Positions 16,525 to 25,992 of a stretch of 45,614 bases of DNA are shown here, one piece after another. The DNA lies in contig CABRLN010000017.1 of NCBI GenBank assembly GCA_902471875.1, positions 1-45,614 of the forward strand, written 5' to 3'. Every line of letters starts with the position of its first letter. Position 1 is the first letter of the stretch. Under the pieces are notes generated by a model, which was given only the letters and a program-made list of their open reading frames with translations, was not told where the DNA came from and ran no database searches. Position numbers and translations under genes: made by a program. Source of the DNA: an uncultured Clostridium sp. GTDB lineage: Bacteria; Bacillota; Clostridia; Oscillospirales; Acutalibacteraceae.

Positions 16525-18765
16525 TTAAATTAAGCTTAACTGTTCTGCTTTTTCTTCTGCACTAAGGGTTGAACCTGCCGCAGGTAAGTTGCGTGTACGG
16601 TAACGGTTTGGCTTAGCTAGCATACCGTCTTGATAAAGCTTGGCTGACATTAGTCTGTGTCCCTTTTTAACTGTAAGAACATTTACACCAATAGTTGCCC
16701 TGGAAGTCTTTTCTGTTAACGCACCTGTATGGAACAATAAAATTCTACCCTGACTTGATGTCAGCATAACCTCACAGTCCTCAGAAATAAACAAAATGTC
16801 AACAACAGGCGATTTATCACTATAGGCACCTGTAAGCTTTTTACGGTTAGTTTTGGTTGCATAAGCAGAAAGAGGAACTTTTGCTATTTTACCGTTTTCA
16901 AAGGCAAAAACCATTGTACCGCTATAGTCTTTAGTTGCAACCATAAATATCGCCTTTTCGTCTTCATCCATATTAAGTTTAGCAGGAGCATAGTCGCCAA
17001 AAGCGCTTGCCTTTGTTTCTTTAAAGTCGCTTGCTCTTGTTTTGTAAACCTGTGCCTTGTCGGTAAAGAATAACAACTGTGTATTATTAGCGTTTTCAGC
17101 ACTGTAAATAACACTGTCACCTTCCTTTAACTTCTGCTCGCTGCTCATTCTTAATGACTGAGGAAGAATCTTTTTAAAATATCCCTCTTTAGTAAAAAAC
17201 AAGTTCACAGGAAAATCCGGGGTTTCGTCTTCTTCATCGGCTACTTGAATTTCGTCAGCATAGATAAGAATGCTTTTACGTGGTTGACCATACTTTTTGC
17301 CTACCTCGGTAAGCTCTTTTTCAATTATCTTTTTTACCTTTGATTTACTTGCCAATATACTTTGAAGCTCAGCAATTTCTTTTTCAAGATTTTCTATTTC
17401 TTCTGTACGCTTTAAAATGTATTCTCGGTTTAAATGACGCAGTTTAATTTCAGCAACATACTCAGCCTGAATTTCATCAATACCAAAACCTATCATAAGG
17501 TTTGGCACAACCTCGCTTTCTTCGGCAGTTTCACGTACAATTTTAATTGCCTTGTCAATGTCAAGTAAAATTGCCTGCAATCCACGCAGCAAGTGAAGCT
17601 TATCTTTTTTCTTATTAAGGTCAAAGCAGGTTCTTCTGCGAACACACTCAACCCTAAAGGCTATCCATTCCTCTAAAAGCTCTTTAACACCAAGCACTCT
17701 TGGTACACCGCCAACAAGCACATTAAAGTTACAACTGTAGCTATCTTCAAGAGGAGTCATTTTATACAGCTTAAGCATAAGCTTATCGGGGTCTGTACCT
17801 CTTTTTAGGTCAATTGTTATTTTTAAACCGTCCAGTCCTGTTTCGTCACGAATGTCTGCAATTTCTTTTATTTTACCTGTTTTAACAAGGTCAATTACTT
17901 TTTCTATAATTGCCTCGCTGGTGGTTGATTGCGGTATTCCTGTAATATCAATGCAGTTTGCTGACTTATCATAGGAATATTTTGAACGCATTTTAAAACT
18001 GCCTCTGCCTGTTTTATAAATTTCATCAAACACCTTTTTATCGTAAATAATTTGACCTCCGCCCGAAAAATCAGGTGCAGGCAGAGTTGAAGAAATATCG
18101 TGTTCTTTGTCGTTCATTATGGCAATGGTAGTGTCACAAACTTCTTTAAGATTAAAAGAACAAATATTACTTGCCATACCAACTGCAATACCTGTGTTTG
18201 CATTAACAAGCACAGAAGGGTATGTAGCCGGCAAAAGTGCAGGCTCTTTCATAGTATTATCATAATTATCAACAAAGTCAACTGTATCTTTATCTATATC
18301 CTTAAAAAGCTCGTTGCAAATAGAATCCAGCTTCGCCTCTGTATATCTTGAAGCTGCCCAAGCCATATCTCGGCTGTAAAACTTACCAAAGTTACCCTTT
18401 GAATCAACATAAGGGTGCAGCAAAGCTTCGTAACCACGGCTTAATCTCACCATAGTATCGTAAATGGCACTGTCACCATGAGGGTTAAGGCGCATTGTCT
18501 GACCAACAATATTAGCTGACTTTGTTCTTCCTCCGCTTAACAACCCCATTTTATACATGGTGTAAAGCAACTTGCGGTGACTAGGCTTAAAACCGTCAAT
18601 TTCAGGAATTGCACGGCTTAAAATAACGCTCATGGCGTAAGGCATATAATTTTCTTCTATTGTTGTAACAATTTTTTGCTGTACCACTTCTCCTGCACCA
18701 TCAATGACACCTTTTATTGCAGGCAACTGTGGTGTTTTAGCTTTATTATTCTTTTTTGGTGGCAT
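16525..18765 (-). CDS. parC: DNA topoisomerase IV subunit A-like (ParC/GyrA family)
   Basis: Breakage-reunion subunit of a type IIA topoisomerase, 746 aa. The catalytic Tyr141 sits in AASRYTEAKL, with Arg140 before it. Ser99 and Asp103 occupy the positions of the main quinolone-resistance residues and are in the usual state. The C-terminal beta-propeller is short and lacks a GyrA box (QRRGGKG), so decatenation rather than negative supercoiling is expected. The protein is divergent from standard ParC and GyrA around the active site (FYSRDMAWAASRY). Its partner, the B subunit, lies upstream with only a NUDIX gene between. Start ATG behind AAAGGCGG. Confidence 0.9.
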   Translation of the reverse strand: MPPKKNNKAKTPQLPAIKGVIDGAGEVVQQKIVTTIEENYMPYAMSVILSRAIPEIDGFKPSHRKLLYTMYKMGLLSGGRTKSANIVGQTMRLNPHGDSAIYDTMVRLSRGYEALLHPYVDSKGNFGKFYSRDMAWAASRYTEAKLDSICNELFKDIDKDTVDFVDNYDNTMKEPALLPATYPSVLVNANTGIAVGMASNICSFNLKEVCDTTIAIMNDKEHDISSTLPAPDFSGGGQIIYDKKVFDEIYKTGRGSFKMRSKYSYDKSANCIDITGIPQSTTSEAIIEKVIDLVKTGKIKEIADIRDETGLDGLKITIDLKRGTDPDKLMLKLYKMTPLEDSYSCNFNVLVGGVPRVLGVKELLEEWIAFRVECVRRRTCFDLNKKKDKLHLLRGLQAILLDIDKAIKIVRETAEESEVVPNLMIGFGIDEIQAEYVAEIKLRHLNREYILKRTEEIENLEKEIAELQSILASKSKVKKIIEKELTEVGKKYGQPRKSILIYADEIQVADEEDETPDFPVNLFFTKEGYFKKILPQSLRMSSEQKLKEGDSVIYSAENANNTQLLFFTDKAQVYKTRASDFKETKASAFGDYAPAKLNMDEDEKAIFMVATKDYSGTMVFAFENGKIAKVPLSAYATKTNRKKLTGAYSDKSPVVDILFISEDCEVMLTSSQGRILLFHTGALTEKTSRATIGVNVLTVKKGHRLMSAKLYQDGMLAKPNRYRTRNLPAAGSTLSAEEKAEQLSLI

Positions 18766-18809
18766 ATAAACACCGCCTTTCAGATTTTAAATTTATTATA
18801 ATTACATAA

Positions 18810-19244
18810 TTACATATTTCTTCGTGACAGCTCTTTAATTAGCAAGGGCTGAATAAGAGGGTATGTAAGGTTAGAAGGAATATCGTCAAACAACCGTACA
18901 AGCTCTATTTCACTGTGCAACTCAGCTTCAAAGCTGTTTATTTCAGCAACATAAAGCATGCCGAAGGTTTCTTCTGCTGTGCTGTTTACTCTTGTTTTGC
19001 CTGTTACTGAATAAACACAAACAGGAGAAATGGTGTAGTCTTTTGCACCGGTTTCTTCTTTTAGCTCTCTGTTTGCCGTTTGCAAAATTGTTTCACCCTT
19101 TTCACGGTGACCACCGGGAATTTCAAAGGTATCTCTTTCCTTATGTTTAACATAAACCCATTTCCCCTTTGACCTTGCGGCTATTACCGCGAATTTAAGC
19201 AGACTGTCATCTGTATGTTCATAGAACTTAACATTTACAGACAT
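18810..19244 (-). CDS. NUDIX hydrolase
   Basis: A 144-aa NUDIX protein with a complete catalytic box, GGHREKGETILQTANRELKEETG (about 44-66), which binds the metal and hydrolyses a nucleoside diphosphate-linked substrate. It has GGAGG 8 nt before ATG. It sits between the two topoisomerase subunit genes in the same direction; a functional link is not obvious. Possible roles include clean-up of oxidised nucleotides, but the substrate cannot be read from the sequence. Confidence 0.9.
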   Translation of the reverse strand: MSVNVKFYEHTDDSLLKFAVIAARSKGKWVYVKHKERDTFEIPGGHREKGETILQTANRELKEETGAKDYTISPVCVYSVTGKTRVNSTAEETFGMLYVAEINSFEAELHSEIELVRLFDDIPSNLTYPLIQPLLIKELSRRNM

Positions 19245-19367
19245 AGTTTAAACCTCCGTTATATTAACCGTCATTTCCTGTATACCTTACACAAAAATCT
19301 ATAATTTTTCCACTGTTGTCAGGTTCAGTATAGCGTATTCATAATTCAGACAACTTCAAATTCAGTA

Positions 19368-21356
19368 TTACGACAAATCCAAAGAATCAGTATATTCTGC
19401 ACCGTGGTCAACAATGTACTGTTTTCTTCCTGAAAGGTTGTCACCAAGTAGAATATCAAACATTTGTGAGGTTTTTTCTGCATCATCAGGCAGCACCTTA
19501 ATTAGTCGGCGTGTTGCAGGGTTCATTGTTGTAAGGTTCATCATATCAGGCTCGTTTTCGCCAAGACCTTTTGAACGCTGAATTGTGAACTTTTCACTTC
19601 CAATTTTATCTATAAACCTTTCTTTTTCCTTTTCAGTGTAGGCAAAGTAAATATTCTTTTTAGTTGTTATTTCATAAAGCGGCGACTCTGCAATAAACAC
19701 CTTGCCTTCGTCAATAAGGTCAGGTGTAAGACGATATATCATAGTAAGAAGAAGGGTACGAATCTGAAATCCGTCAACATCAGCATCAGTACATATTATA
19801 ACCTTGTTCCATCTTAGCAGGTTAATATCAAAACTGGCAAGATCTTTATTAGACTTTGAAGTTACCTGTACACCGCAACCAAGCACCTTCATAAGGTCAG
19901 TAATAATTTCGCTTTTAAAAATCTTATTGTAGTCCGCCTTTAAGCAGTTTAGAATTTTACCTCTTATTGGCATAATAGCCTGAAAGTCAGGGTCACGTGC
20001 CTGCTTACAGGCTCCCAAAGCCGAGTCACCCTCTACTATAAAAATCTCTCTTTCCGAGTTATCTTTACTTCGACAGTCAACAAACTTTGCAACACGGTTG
20101 GTCATATCTATATTGCTTGTAAGCTTTTTCTTCAGGTTTGCTCTTGTTTTTTCGGCATTTTCACGGCTGCGTTTGTTTACAAGCACCTGGTTGGCTATTT
20201 TTTCTGCCTCAATAGGATTTTCTATAAAATAGATTTCAAGGTTATGACGAAACATTTCTACCATTACATCTTGAATACCCTTGTTGTTAATTGCTTTTTT
20301 GGTTTGATTTTCGTATGAGGTTACGCTTGAAAAGGACGAAACCACAACTACCAAACAGTCAAGAACATCTTCGTCTTTTATTTGACTTTCATTTTTATTA
20401 TATTTGTTATTTGTTTTTAAATACTGATTTATGTTATATTTAAAAGCATTTCTTACAGCCTTGTCAGGAGCACCGCCATGCTCCAACCAGCTTGAGTTAT
20501 GATAATACTCTGTTAATGACACTTGATTTGAAAAAGCAAATGCTATATTAATTTTAGTTTTATATTCCGGCTTATCGGCACGGTCGCGTGCAAGCTTTTC
20601 GGCACTCCAGCTTTGAACTGTGGTAAGAGAATTTTCACCTACAATTTCTTGTACATGGTCTGTTATACCGTTTACATAGTTAAAGCTTTGTTCTTCAAAC
20701 TCTTTACCATTTTGATTTCTAAAAATAAAATTTACGCCTGCATTTACAATAGCCTGACGTTTTATCATATCAACAAAATATTCTGCTGTTACCTTAATGT
20801 CGGTAAAAACATCAAGGTCAGGCTTCCAGCGGATTTTTGTACCTGTGTCCTTTTTTTTATATGGTTCTTTCTTTAAGCCGCCTACATTTTCACCTTTTTC
20901 AAAATGAAGAGTATATTTACAGCCGTCACGCTTAATTTCAGCATCCATCCACTCTGAGGCATACTGGGTAGCACACAAGCCTAATCCGTTTAATCCAAGT
21001 GAATACTCGTAATTTTCACCCTCTGAATTATTATATTTACCGCCTGCGTAAAGCTCACAAAAGGTTAAATCCCAGTTATATCTACCCTCGATTTCATTAT
21101 AGTCAACAGGAATACCTCTGCCGTGGTCTTCAATTTCTACAGAATTATCTTCATAACGAGTTACAATAATTTCTCTGCCGTAACCCTCTCTTGCCTCGTC
21201 TATTGAGTTTGACAAAATTTCAAAAATAGAGTGCTGACAGCCCTCTATACTGTCAGAGCCAAAAATTACAGCAGGCCTTTTTCTTACCCTGTCTGCACCC
21301 TTAAGTATAGTAATACTGTCGTTACCGTACTCTTGGGTTGTTTTTTTTCTTGCCAT
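19368..21356 (-). CDS. parE: DNA topoisomerase IV subunit B-like (ParE/GyrB family)
   Basis: ATPase subunit of the type IIA enzyme, 662 aa. The GHKL ATP site shows E46 and N50 (FEILSNSIDEA), EDHGRGIP (76-83) and a glycine-rich lid, LGLNGLGLCATQ, that departs from the usual LHGVGAS. The transducer domain follows, then TOPRIM with EGDSALGACKQ and the metal-binding TDADVDG, and QRSKGLGE near the C-terminus. The standard motif EGDSAGGSAKQGR is altered, marking a divergent subgroup. The gene lies 8 nt after uvrB and its A-subunit partner lies downstream. Confidence 0.9.
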   Translation of the reverse strand: MARKKTTQEYGNDSITILKGADRVRKRPAVIFGSDSIEGCQHSIFEILSNSIDEAREGYGREIIVTRYEDNSVEIEDHGRGIPVDYNEIEGRYNWDLTFCELYAGGKYNNSEGENYEYSLGLNGLGLCATQYASEWMDAEIKRDGCKYTLHFEKGENVGGLKKEPYKKKDTGTKIRWKPDLDVFTDIKVTAEYFVDMIKRQAIVNAGVNFIFRNQNGKEFEEQSFNYVNGITDHVQEIVGENSLTTVQSWSAEKLARDRADKPEYKTKINIAFAFSNQVSLTEYYHNSSWLEHGGAPDKAVRNAFKYNINQYLKTNNKYNKNESQIKDEDVLDCLVVVVSSFSSVTSYENQTKKAINNKGIQDVMVEMFRHNLEIYFIENPIEAEKIANQVLVNKRSRENAEKTRANLKKKLTSNIDMTNRVAKFVDCRSKDNSEREIFIVEGDSALGACKQARDPDFQAIMPIRGKILNCLKADYNKIFKSEIITDLMKVLGCGVQVTSKSNKDLASFDINLLRWNKVIICTDADVDGFQIRTLLLTMIYRLTPDLIDEGKVFIAESPLYEITTKKNIYFAYTEKEKERFIDKIGSEKFTIQRSKGLGENEPDMMNLTTMNPATRRLIKVLPDDAEKTSQMFDILLGDNLSGRKQYIVDHGAEYTDSLDLS

Positions 21357-21364
21357 AATTTCAC

Positions 21365-23329
21365 CTATTTCTTTCCCTTTAATTTATTTATTTTATCTCT
21401 TAAGTAAGCTGCATGCTCAAACTCCAGCAGCTTTGCAGCCGCTTTCATTTCTTTTGTCAGCGACTCAATTAACTTTTGCTTTTCTTCCTTACTCAGTCGT
21501 TTACCCTTTGAGCTGTAAATATCATCATCGCTGTGTTTTGAAATTTCAAGCACATCTGCAACCTTTTTAGTAATAGTTTTAGGCGTAATACCATGTTCAA
21601 TATTGTACCTGTGCTGAATTGATCGTCTGCGCTCTGTTTCTTTTATAGCATACTCCATTTGCGGTGTAACAGCATCAGCATACATTATTACCATACCCTG
21701 TGCATTACGTGCAGCCCTGCCTATTGTTTGTATAAGAGAGCGTTCGCTGCGCAAAAATCCAGCCTTGTCGGCATCCAATATAGCAACAAGTGAAACCTCA
21801 GGAATATCCAATCCCTCACGCAACAGGTTAATACCTACAAGTACATCAAACTCGCCCAAACGTAATTCTCTTATAATTTTCATACGCTCTACAGTGTCAA
21901 CATCACTGTGCATATAGCGTACCTTTATACCCATCGTTTCAAAGTAGGTTGTTAAATCTTCTGCCATTTTTTTAGTAAGTGTGGTAACAAGAACACGCTC
22001 TTTTTTGGCAACACGAATGTTTATTTCTGAAATAAGATCATCCATTTGACCGTCTATAGGCCTTACAGAAACCTCCGGATCTAAAAGACCTGTTGGGCGT
22101 ATTACCTGCTGTGCAACAGTGGCAGATTTTTCAAGCTCCAAGTCACCCGGTGTAGCACTTACAAAAACTACCTGATTAACCCTTTCATAAAATTCATCAA
22201 AATTCAATGGTCTGTTGTCAAGTGCTGATGGAAGTCTAAAACCGTATTCAATTAAATTTTCTTTTCTTGCCCTGTCACCTGCAAACATTCCTCGTACTTG
22301 AGGCAACGTTACATGCGATTCGTCAACAAACAGAAGAAAATCCTTTGGGAAATAGTCAAGCAATGTGTACGGAGACGATCCCGCTTCTCTGCCTGAAAGA
22401 ACCCTTGAATAGTTCTCAATACCTGTGCAAAAACCAATTTCCTGTAACATTTCAATATCATAGCGTGTACGCTGTTCAATACGCTGCGCTTCTAAAAGCT
22501 TACCGTTTTCTCTAAAAAATTCTACTCTGCCGGCAAGCTCTTCTTCAAGCACCTTTATAGCTTTGAACATTTTATCTTTTGGCACAATATAATGTGACGC
22601 AGGATAAATTGCGGCGTGTTTAAGCTCGCCAAACAGTTCTCCTGTTAAAGCATTAATTTCAGTAATACGGTCTATCTCGTCACCAAAAAATTCTACTCTT
22701 ATAATCTTACCTTCGCTGTTAGCAGGATAAATTTCTACAACATCTCCACGAACCCTGAACTTATTACGTACAAAGTTAACATCATTACGTTCATATTGCA
22801 ATTCAACCAGTTTTTTCAGCAAATCATCTCTTGATTTTTCCATCCCCGGACGAAGTGAAATAACCATATTACGGTAATCTATAGGGTTACCCAAGCTATA
22901 TATACAAGACACGCTGGCTACTATAATAACATCTCGCCTTTCAGAAAGTGCCAATGTAGCACTATGCCTCAATTTATCTATTTCGTCATTTATTGAGCTA
23001 TCTTTTTCAATATATGTGTCTGTTTGGGCTACATAAGCTTCCGGCTGATAATAATCATAATAAGACACAAAATATTCTACAGCATTTTCAGGAAAAAATT
23101 CCTTAAACTCACTGCATAGCTGTGCAGCAAGGGTTTTGTTGTGAGCAAGCACTAAAGTTGGACGGTTTTCTTTTGCAATTATGTTAGCCATTGTAAAGGT
23201 TTTACCCGAACCTGTTACACCTAACAAAGTTTGCTCCTTATTTCCTGCCTCTATTGATTGACAAACAGCATCGATAGCCTGTGGTTGGTCACCTGTTGGT
23301 AAATATTCAGAATGTAATTTAAAATTCAT
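21365..23329 (-). CDS. uvrB: excinuclease ABC subunit UvrB
   Basis: Damage-verification helicase of nucleotide excision repair, which works with UvrA and UvrC. Walker A GVTGSGKT is at 37-44, the beta-hairpin region YYDYYQPEAYV near 90, helicase motifs such as RSLIQTIGRAARN near 535, and the C-terminal UVR motif (LLEFEHAAYLRDKI) that contacts UvrC. I place the start at MNFKLHSEY (654 aa), with AGGTGAT upstream; a GTG 9 nt earlier lies in the SD. It lies between radC and the topoisomerase gene, all in one direction. uvrA is not in the window. Confidence 0.96.
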   Translation of the reverse strand: MNFKLHSEYLPTGDQPQAIDAVCQSIEAGNKEQTLLGVTGSGKTFTMANIIAKENRPTLVLAHNKTLAAQLCSEFKEFFPENAVEYFVSYYDYYQPEAYVAQTDTYIEKDSSINDEIDKLRHSATLALSERRDVIIVASVSCIYSLGNPIDYRNMVISLRPGMEKSRDDLLKKLVELQYERNDVNFVRNKFRVRGDVVEIYPANSEGKIIRVEFFGDEIDRITEINALTGELFGELKHAAIYPASHYIVPKDKMFKAIKVLEEELAGRVEFFRENGKLLEAQRIEQRTRYDIEMLQEIGFCTGIENYSRVLSGREAGSSPYTLLDYFPKDFLLFVDESHVTLPQVRGMFAGDRARKENLIEYGFRLPSALDNRPLNFDEFYERVNQVVFVSATPGDLELEKSATVAQQVIRPTGLLDPEVSVRPIDGQMDDLISEINIRVAKKERVLVTTLTKKMAEDLTTYFETMGIKVRYMHSDVDTVERMKIIRELRLGEFDVLVGINLLREGLDIPEVSLVAILDADKAGFLRSERSLIQTIGRAARNAQGMVIMYADAVTPQMEYAIKETERRRSIQHRYNIEHGITPKTITKKVADVLEISKHSDDDIYSSKGKRLSKEEKQKLIESLTKEMKAAAKLLEFEHAAYLRDKINKLKGKK

Positions 23330-23345
23330 ATCTATCACCTATTTA

Positions 23346-24032
23346 TTAATAACCTTCATCCATAAATCCTGACTCTTTTAATGAAACATAATCATCGTCA
23401 GCAACAATAATATGGTCTATAAGCACAACATCTATTAATTTCAATGCCCTATATACCTTTTTAGTTGTAATAATGTCGTCATTTGAAGGTAAAGCAAGTC
23501 CACTTGGGTGGTTGTGAGAAAGCACTGCAAATTTTGCATTATACAACACTGCTAGCTCTATTATTTTTCTTATATAAACCTCACAGGCAGACACCGAACC
23601 TTTACTGACAACGCCAAAATAAACTTCTTTATATTTGCTGTCTAAAAGCAACAGTACAACAGCCTCATAATCTCTACCAACAAATTTATGCTTTATTCTG
23701 TCGCCCATATTGTCTATATCAACTATCTTTTCTTTATTATTATGCTTATCTTCCATATACATTCTGCATATTTGAGGAATTAATTTAAGATATATAGCAC
23801 AGTTTTCACTAATGCCTGCTTCTTTAAGCTTATCTATAGGAGCGTCAAGCACTGCGGAAATTGAACCAAAGGTGTCAATAAGCTTATGTGCAATCGGATT
23901 AGTATCTTTACGGGGAATTGCATAGCAAAGCACAAGTTCTAAAGCTTCGTGTACTTCCATACCGTCAAAGCCATCATTTAAGAACTTCTTCCTCAATCTG
24001 TTTCTATGTCCGTTATGTGGATTATCACTCAC
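23346..24032 (-). CDS. radC: RadC family JAB1/MPN-domain protein
   Basis: A 228-aa protein of the UPF0758/RadC family. The N-terminal helix-hairpin-helix part (about 10-80) precedes the JAMM metalloprotease-like domain, with SHNHPSGLALPSNDD near 170-185. The true cellular role of RadC is unsettled; early assignment to DNA repair was not upheld. The start is GTG (VSDNPHNGH) behind AAGGAGGGG with ideal spacing; the longer open frame has no SD. First gene of radC-uvrB-parE-NUDIX-parC. Confidence 0.93.
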   Translation of the reverse strand: MSDNPHNGHRNRLRKKFLNDGFDGMEVHEALELVLCYAIPRKDTNPIAHKLIDTFGSISAVLDAPIDKLKEAGISENCAIYLKLIPQICRMYMEDKHNNKEKIVDIDNMGDRIKHKFVGRDYEAVVLLLLDSKYKEVYFGVVSKGSVSACEVYIRKIIELAVLYNAKFAVLSHNHPSGLALPSNDDIITTKKVYRALKLIDVVLIDHIIVADDDYVSLKESGFMDEGY

Positions 24033-24082
24033 TATATCCCCTCCTTCTGTAAAAATAACCATTTCATTAAACAACAAATTAG

Positions 24083-24111
24083 ATTATAATACAGTTTTAA
24101 AAAAATTTAAA
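24083..24111 (-). promoter_or_regulatory. promoter of the radC-uvrB-topoisomerase run
   Basis: Minus strand: -35 TTTAAA (24111-24106), 17-nt spacer, perfect -10 TATAAT (24088-24083). The start would be about 43 nt before the radC GTG. Confidence 0.65.
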
Positions 24112-24188
24112 GGAAAATTTATTAATTTTTCCTTTTTACTGTACGTTTTCTGAATTTATGCAACACGGTATATTATTAAACAGTTTAG

Positions 24189-24293
24189 ATTGTTTGGATT
24201 TCAAATTCAAATACCGGTGTTTTTATTCAAAGTTTAAGTGACCAAGAAAGTGTAAAAAACGCATTTGATTCGCTTACAATTTCTGTAGAATAA
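24189..24293 (+). pseudogene. possible 3' remnant of a plus-strand gene
   Basis: An open frame of 34 codons without a start or SD ends in TAA at 24291, with normal protein-like composition at its end (LSDQESVKNAFDSLTISVE). A strong hairpin with a T-rich plus-strand tail follows 14 nt later, as expected after a plus-strand gene, although no plus-strand gene remains here. I do not recognise the family. The rest of the 24033-24355 stretch holds only the radC promoter. Confidence 0.3.
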
Positions 24294-24307
24294 ATGTTCA
24301 AAATAAT

Positions 24308-24346
24308 ACCGCACACTACAATCCCAAAGTATTTGTAGTGTGCGGT
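24308..24346. terminator. bidirectional hairpin after smsB-type gene
   Basis: A perfect 14-bp stem (ACCGCACACTACAA at 24308-24321, TTGTAGTGTGCGGT at 24333-24346). The T-rich tail is better on the plus strand (GTTTAATTTTTATTTT) than on the minus (ATTATTTTG). On the minus strand it ends the Fe-S gene pair. Confidence 0.8.
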
Positions 24347-24355
24347 GTTTAATTT

Positions 24356-25273
24356 TTATTTTAAAAATCCGGAAATAATTTTTTCTTGTGCTTCTTCCTC
24401 AGTTAAACCTAGTGTGCAAAGCTTTAAAATTTGTTCACCTGCAATTTTACCTATTGCTGCCTCGTGAATAAGTGCAGCGTCAAGATGTGCTGCTTCTAAT
24501 GCCGGTGCGGCATTCACTTTTCCTTGGTCAACTAAAATAGCATCACACTCAGAATGTCCTGAACAACGGTTATTACCTAAAATTACAGATTTAAACTCTT
24601 GATAAGAATGTCCTTTTGCAACAGAGCGAGAAACTAAATCTACCGCAGAATCTTCACCGTTCATTTCAACAACAAAATCAGTTTTCGCCTGGTCTTCACC
24701 ATCGGTCATAATTCTTTCGCGTACAATTAGTTTTGCTCTGTCAGCAAGTTTAGCAGTTGTTTTTCTTAAAGTACTGTCAACACCGCCCAGTTGTACGGTA
24801 TCCATTTCTAAGCTGGAGTCTTCTTCAAGAACAGCGTCTGTTACAGGGTCAATGCGCCTAAATGACTTATTACCACCTACACCTATGTGTTTTTCCTGAT
24901 AAATAACATGGGAGCCTTTACCTAAGAAAAAACGGTGAATACCATTGTGTTTAGCCTCACCTTCATTGTCTGCATGTACACCACAGCCTGCAATAATAGT
25001 TACATCAGCCCCTTCACCTACAAAAAAGTCGTTATAAACAAGGTCACTTACATTACTGTGAGTTACACAGGCAGGAATAAACACTTTTTCGTCCTTTGTA
25101 CCCGGCGCAATATGAATTTCTATACCCGACTTATCCTGCTTTGGACTAATAACAATATTTTTACTGGACTGCCTGCCAACACACTGACCGTCTTCTCTTA
25201 TATTATATGCACCCTTAAATTCTCCATTATAGTCCGAAATTTCTTTAAGTAAGTCTTCTGTTATCTTATTCAT
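24356..25273 (-). CDS. SufB/SufD-family Fe-S cluster scaffold (SmsB-like)
   Basis: A 305-aa beta-helix core protein of the SufB/SufD family, clearly shorter than SufB (about 470 aa). The conserved C-terminal block ALEAAHLDAALIHEAAIGKI and GLTEEEAQEKIISGFL is present. In the two-gene SufBC-like (SMS) machinery known from anaerobes, this protein and the ATPase form the scaffold complex. The start overlaps the SufC stop as ATGA and has AAAGGAG 5 nt upstream; a longer frame upstream is not needed. No SufS, SufU or SufE gene is nearby, so the sulfur donor is elsewhere or not needed. Confidence 0.88.
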   Translation of the reverse strand: MNKITEDLLKEISDYNGEFKGAYNIREDGQCVGRQSSKNIVISPKQDKSGIEIHIAPGTKDEKVFIPACVTHSNVSDLVYNDFFVGEGADVTIIAGCGVHADNEGEAKHNGIHRFFLGKGSHVIYQEKHIGVGGNKSFRRIDPVTDAVLEEDSSLEMDTVQLGGVDSTLRKTTAKLADRAKLIVRERIMTDGEDQAKTDFVVEMNGEDSAVDLVSRSVAKGHSYQEFKSVILGNNRCSGHSECDAILVDQGKVNAAPALEAAHLDAALIHEAAIGKIAGEQILKLCTLGLTEEEAQEKIISGFLK

Positions 25274-25992
25274 AGGTTCTCCTTTCCGCGAGGGCATTTT
25301 TTAGTAATCTCACCTGATAAAAGCTGAGGCAACACCTCATCTTTAGAACCTGCAGCCCTTATTTTACCATTAGCAATTACAACTATTTCGTCGGCAATCT
25401 CAAGTATTCTTTCCTGATGAGAAATAATAAGCAATGTACCATTTTGATTGTTACGAAGCTCTTGAAAGGTTTCAACAAGCCTTGTAAAGCTCCACAGGTC
25501 AATTCCTGCTTCAGGCTCGTCAAAAATTGAAAGCAACGCCTTTCTGGCAAGTACAGACGCAATTTCTATTCTTTTCATCTCACCGCCTGAAAGTCCCGAA
25601 TTCAGTTCACGTTCAATATACTCTCTTGCACATAAGCCTACCTTACCAAGCAAATCACAAAGCTTGTCATATGACAAAATTTCTCCTGAAGAAAGCTCCA
25701 ATAAATCTTTAACATTAATACCTTTAAAGCGAACAGGCTGCTGAAAGGCATAGGCAATACCCTGTTGGGCTCTTTGAGTTATGTTACAACTGGTTATATC
25801 CTTACCATTAAGGTAAATTTTACCTGAAGTTGGCTTTTTAAGGCCTGCAATTAATTTTGCCATTGTGGTTTTTCCGCCACCATTGGGACCTGTTACTACA
25901 ATAAGCTTACCATTTTGTGCTGTATATGAAACATCTTGAATAATCTTTTCTCCGCTTGGCGTATTCCAAGCTATATTCTCTAACTTAAGCAT
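25270..25992 (-). CDS. sufC: Fe-S cluster assembly ATPase SufC (SmsC-like)
   Basis: ABC-type ATPase that drives conformational change in the SufB/D scaffold. Walker A GPNGGGKT (35-42), Q-loop in YAFQQPVRFKG, signature LSGGE (134-138) and Walker B LLSIFDEPEAG (153-163) are all present. The 240-aa length fits. Soluble, with no TM helices, so it is not a transporter subunit. It overlaps the SufB-like gene by 4 nt and has AAAGGA before ATG. Confidence 0.9.
   Translation of the reverse strand: MLKLENIAWNTPSGEKIIQDVSYTAQNGKLIVVTGPNGGGKTTMAKLIAGLKKPTSGKIYLNGKDITSCNITQRAQQGIAYAFQQPVRFKGINVKDLLELSSGEILSYDKLCDLLGKVGLCAREYIERELNSGLSGGEMKRIEIASVLARKALLSIFDEPEAGIDLWSFTRLVETFQELRNNQNGTLLIISHQERILEIADEIVVIANGKIRAAGSKDEVLPQLLSGEITKKCPRGKENL

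Noticed and set aside
18100..18351. Plus-strand 83-aa frame inside the ParC-like gene
   Set aside because: Antisense shadow of the conserved breakage-reunion domain; no ribosome-binding site.
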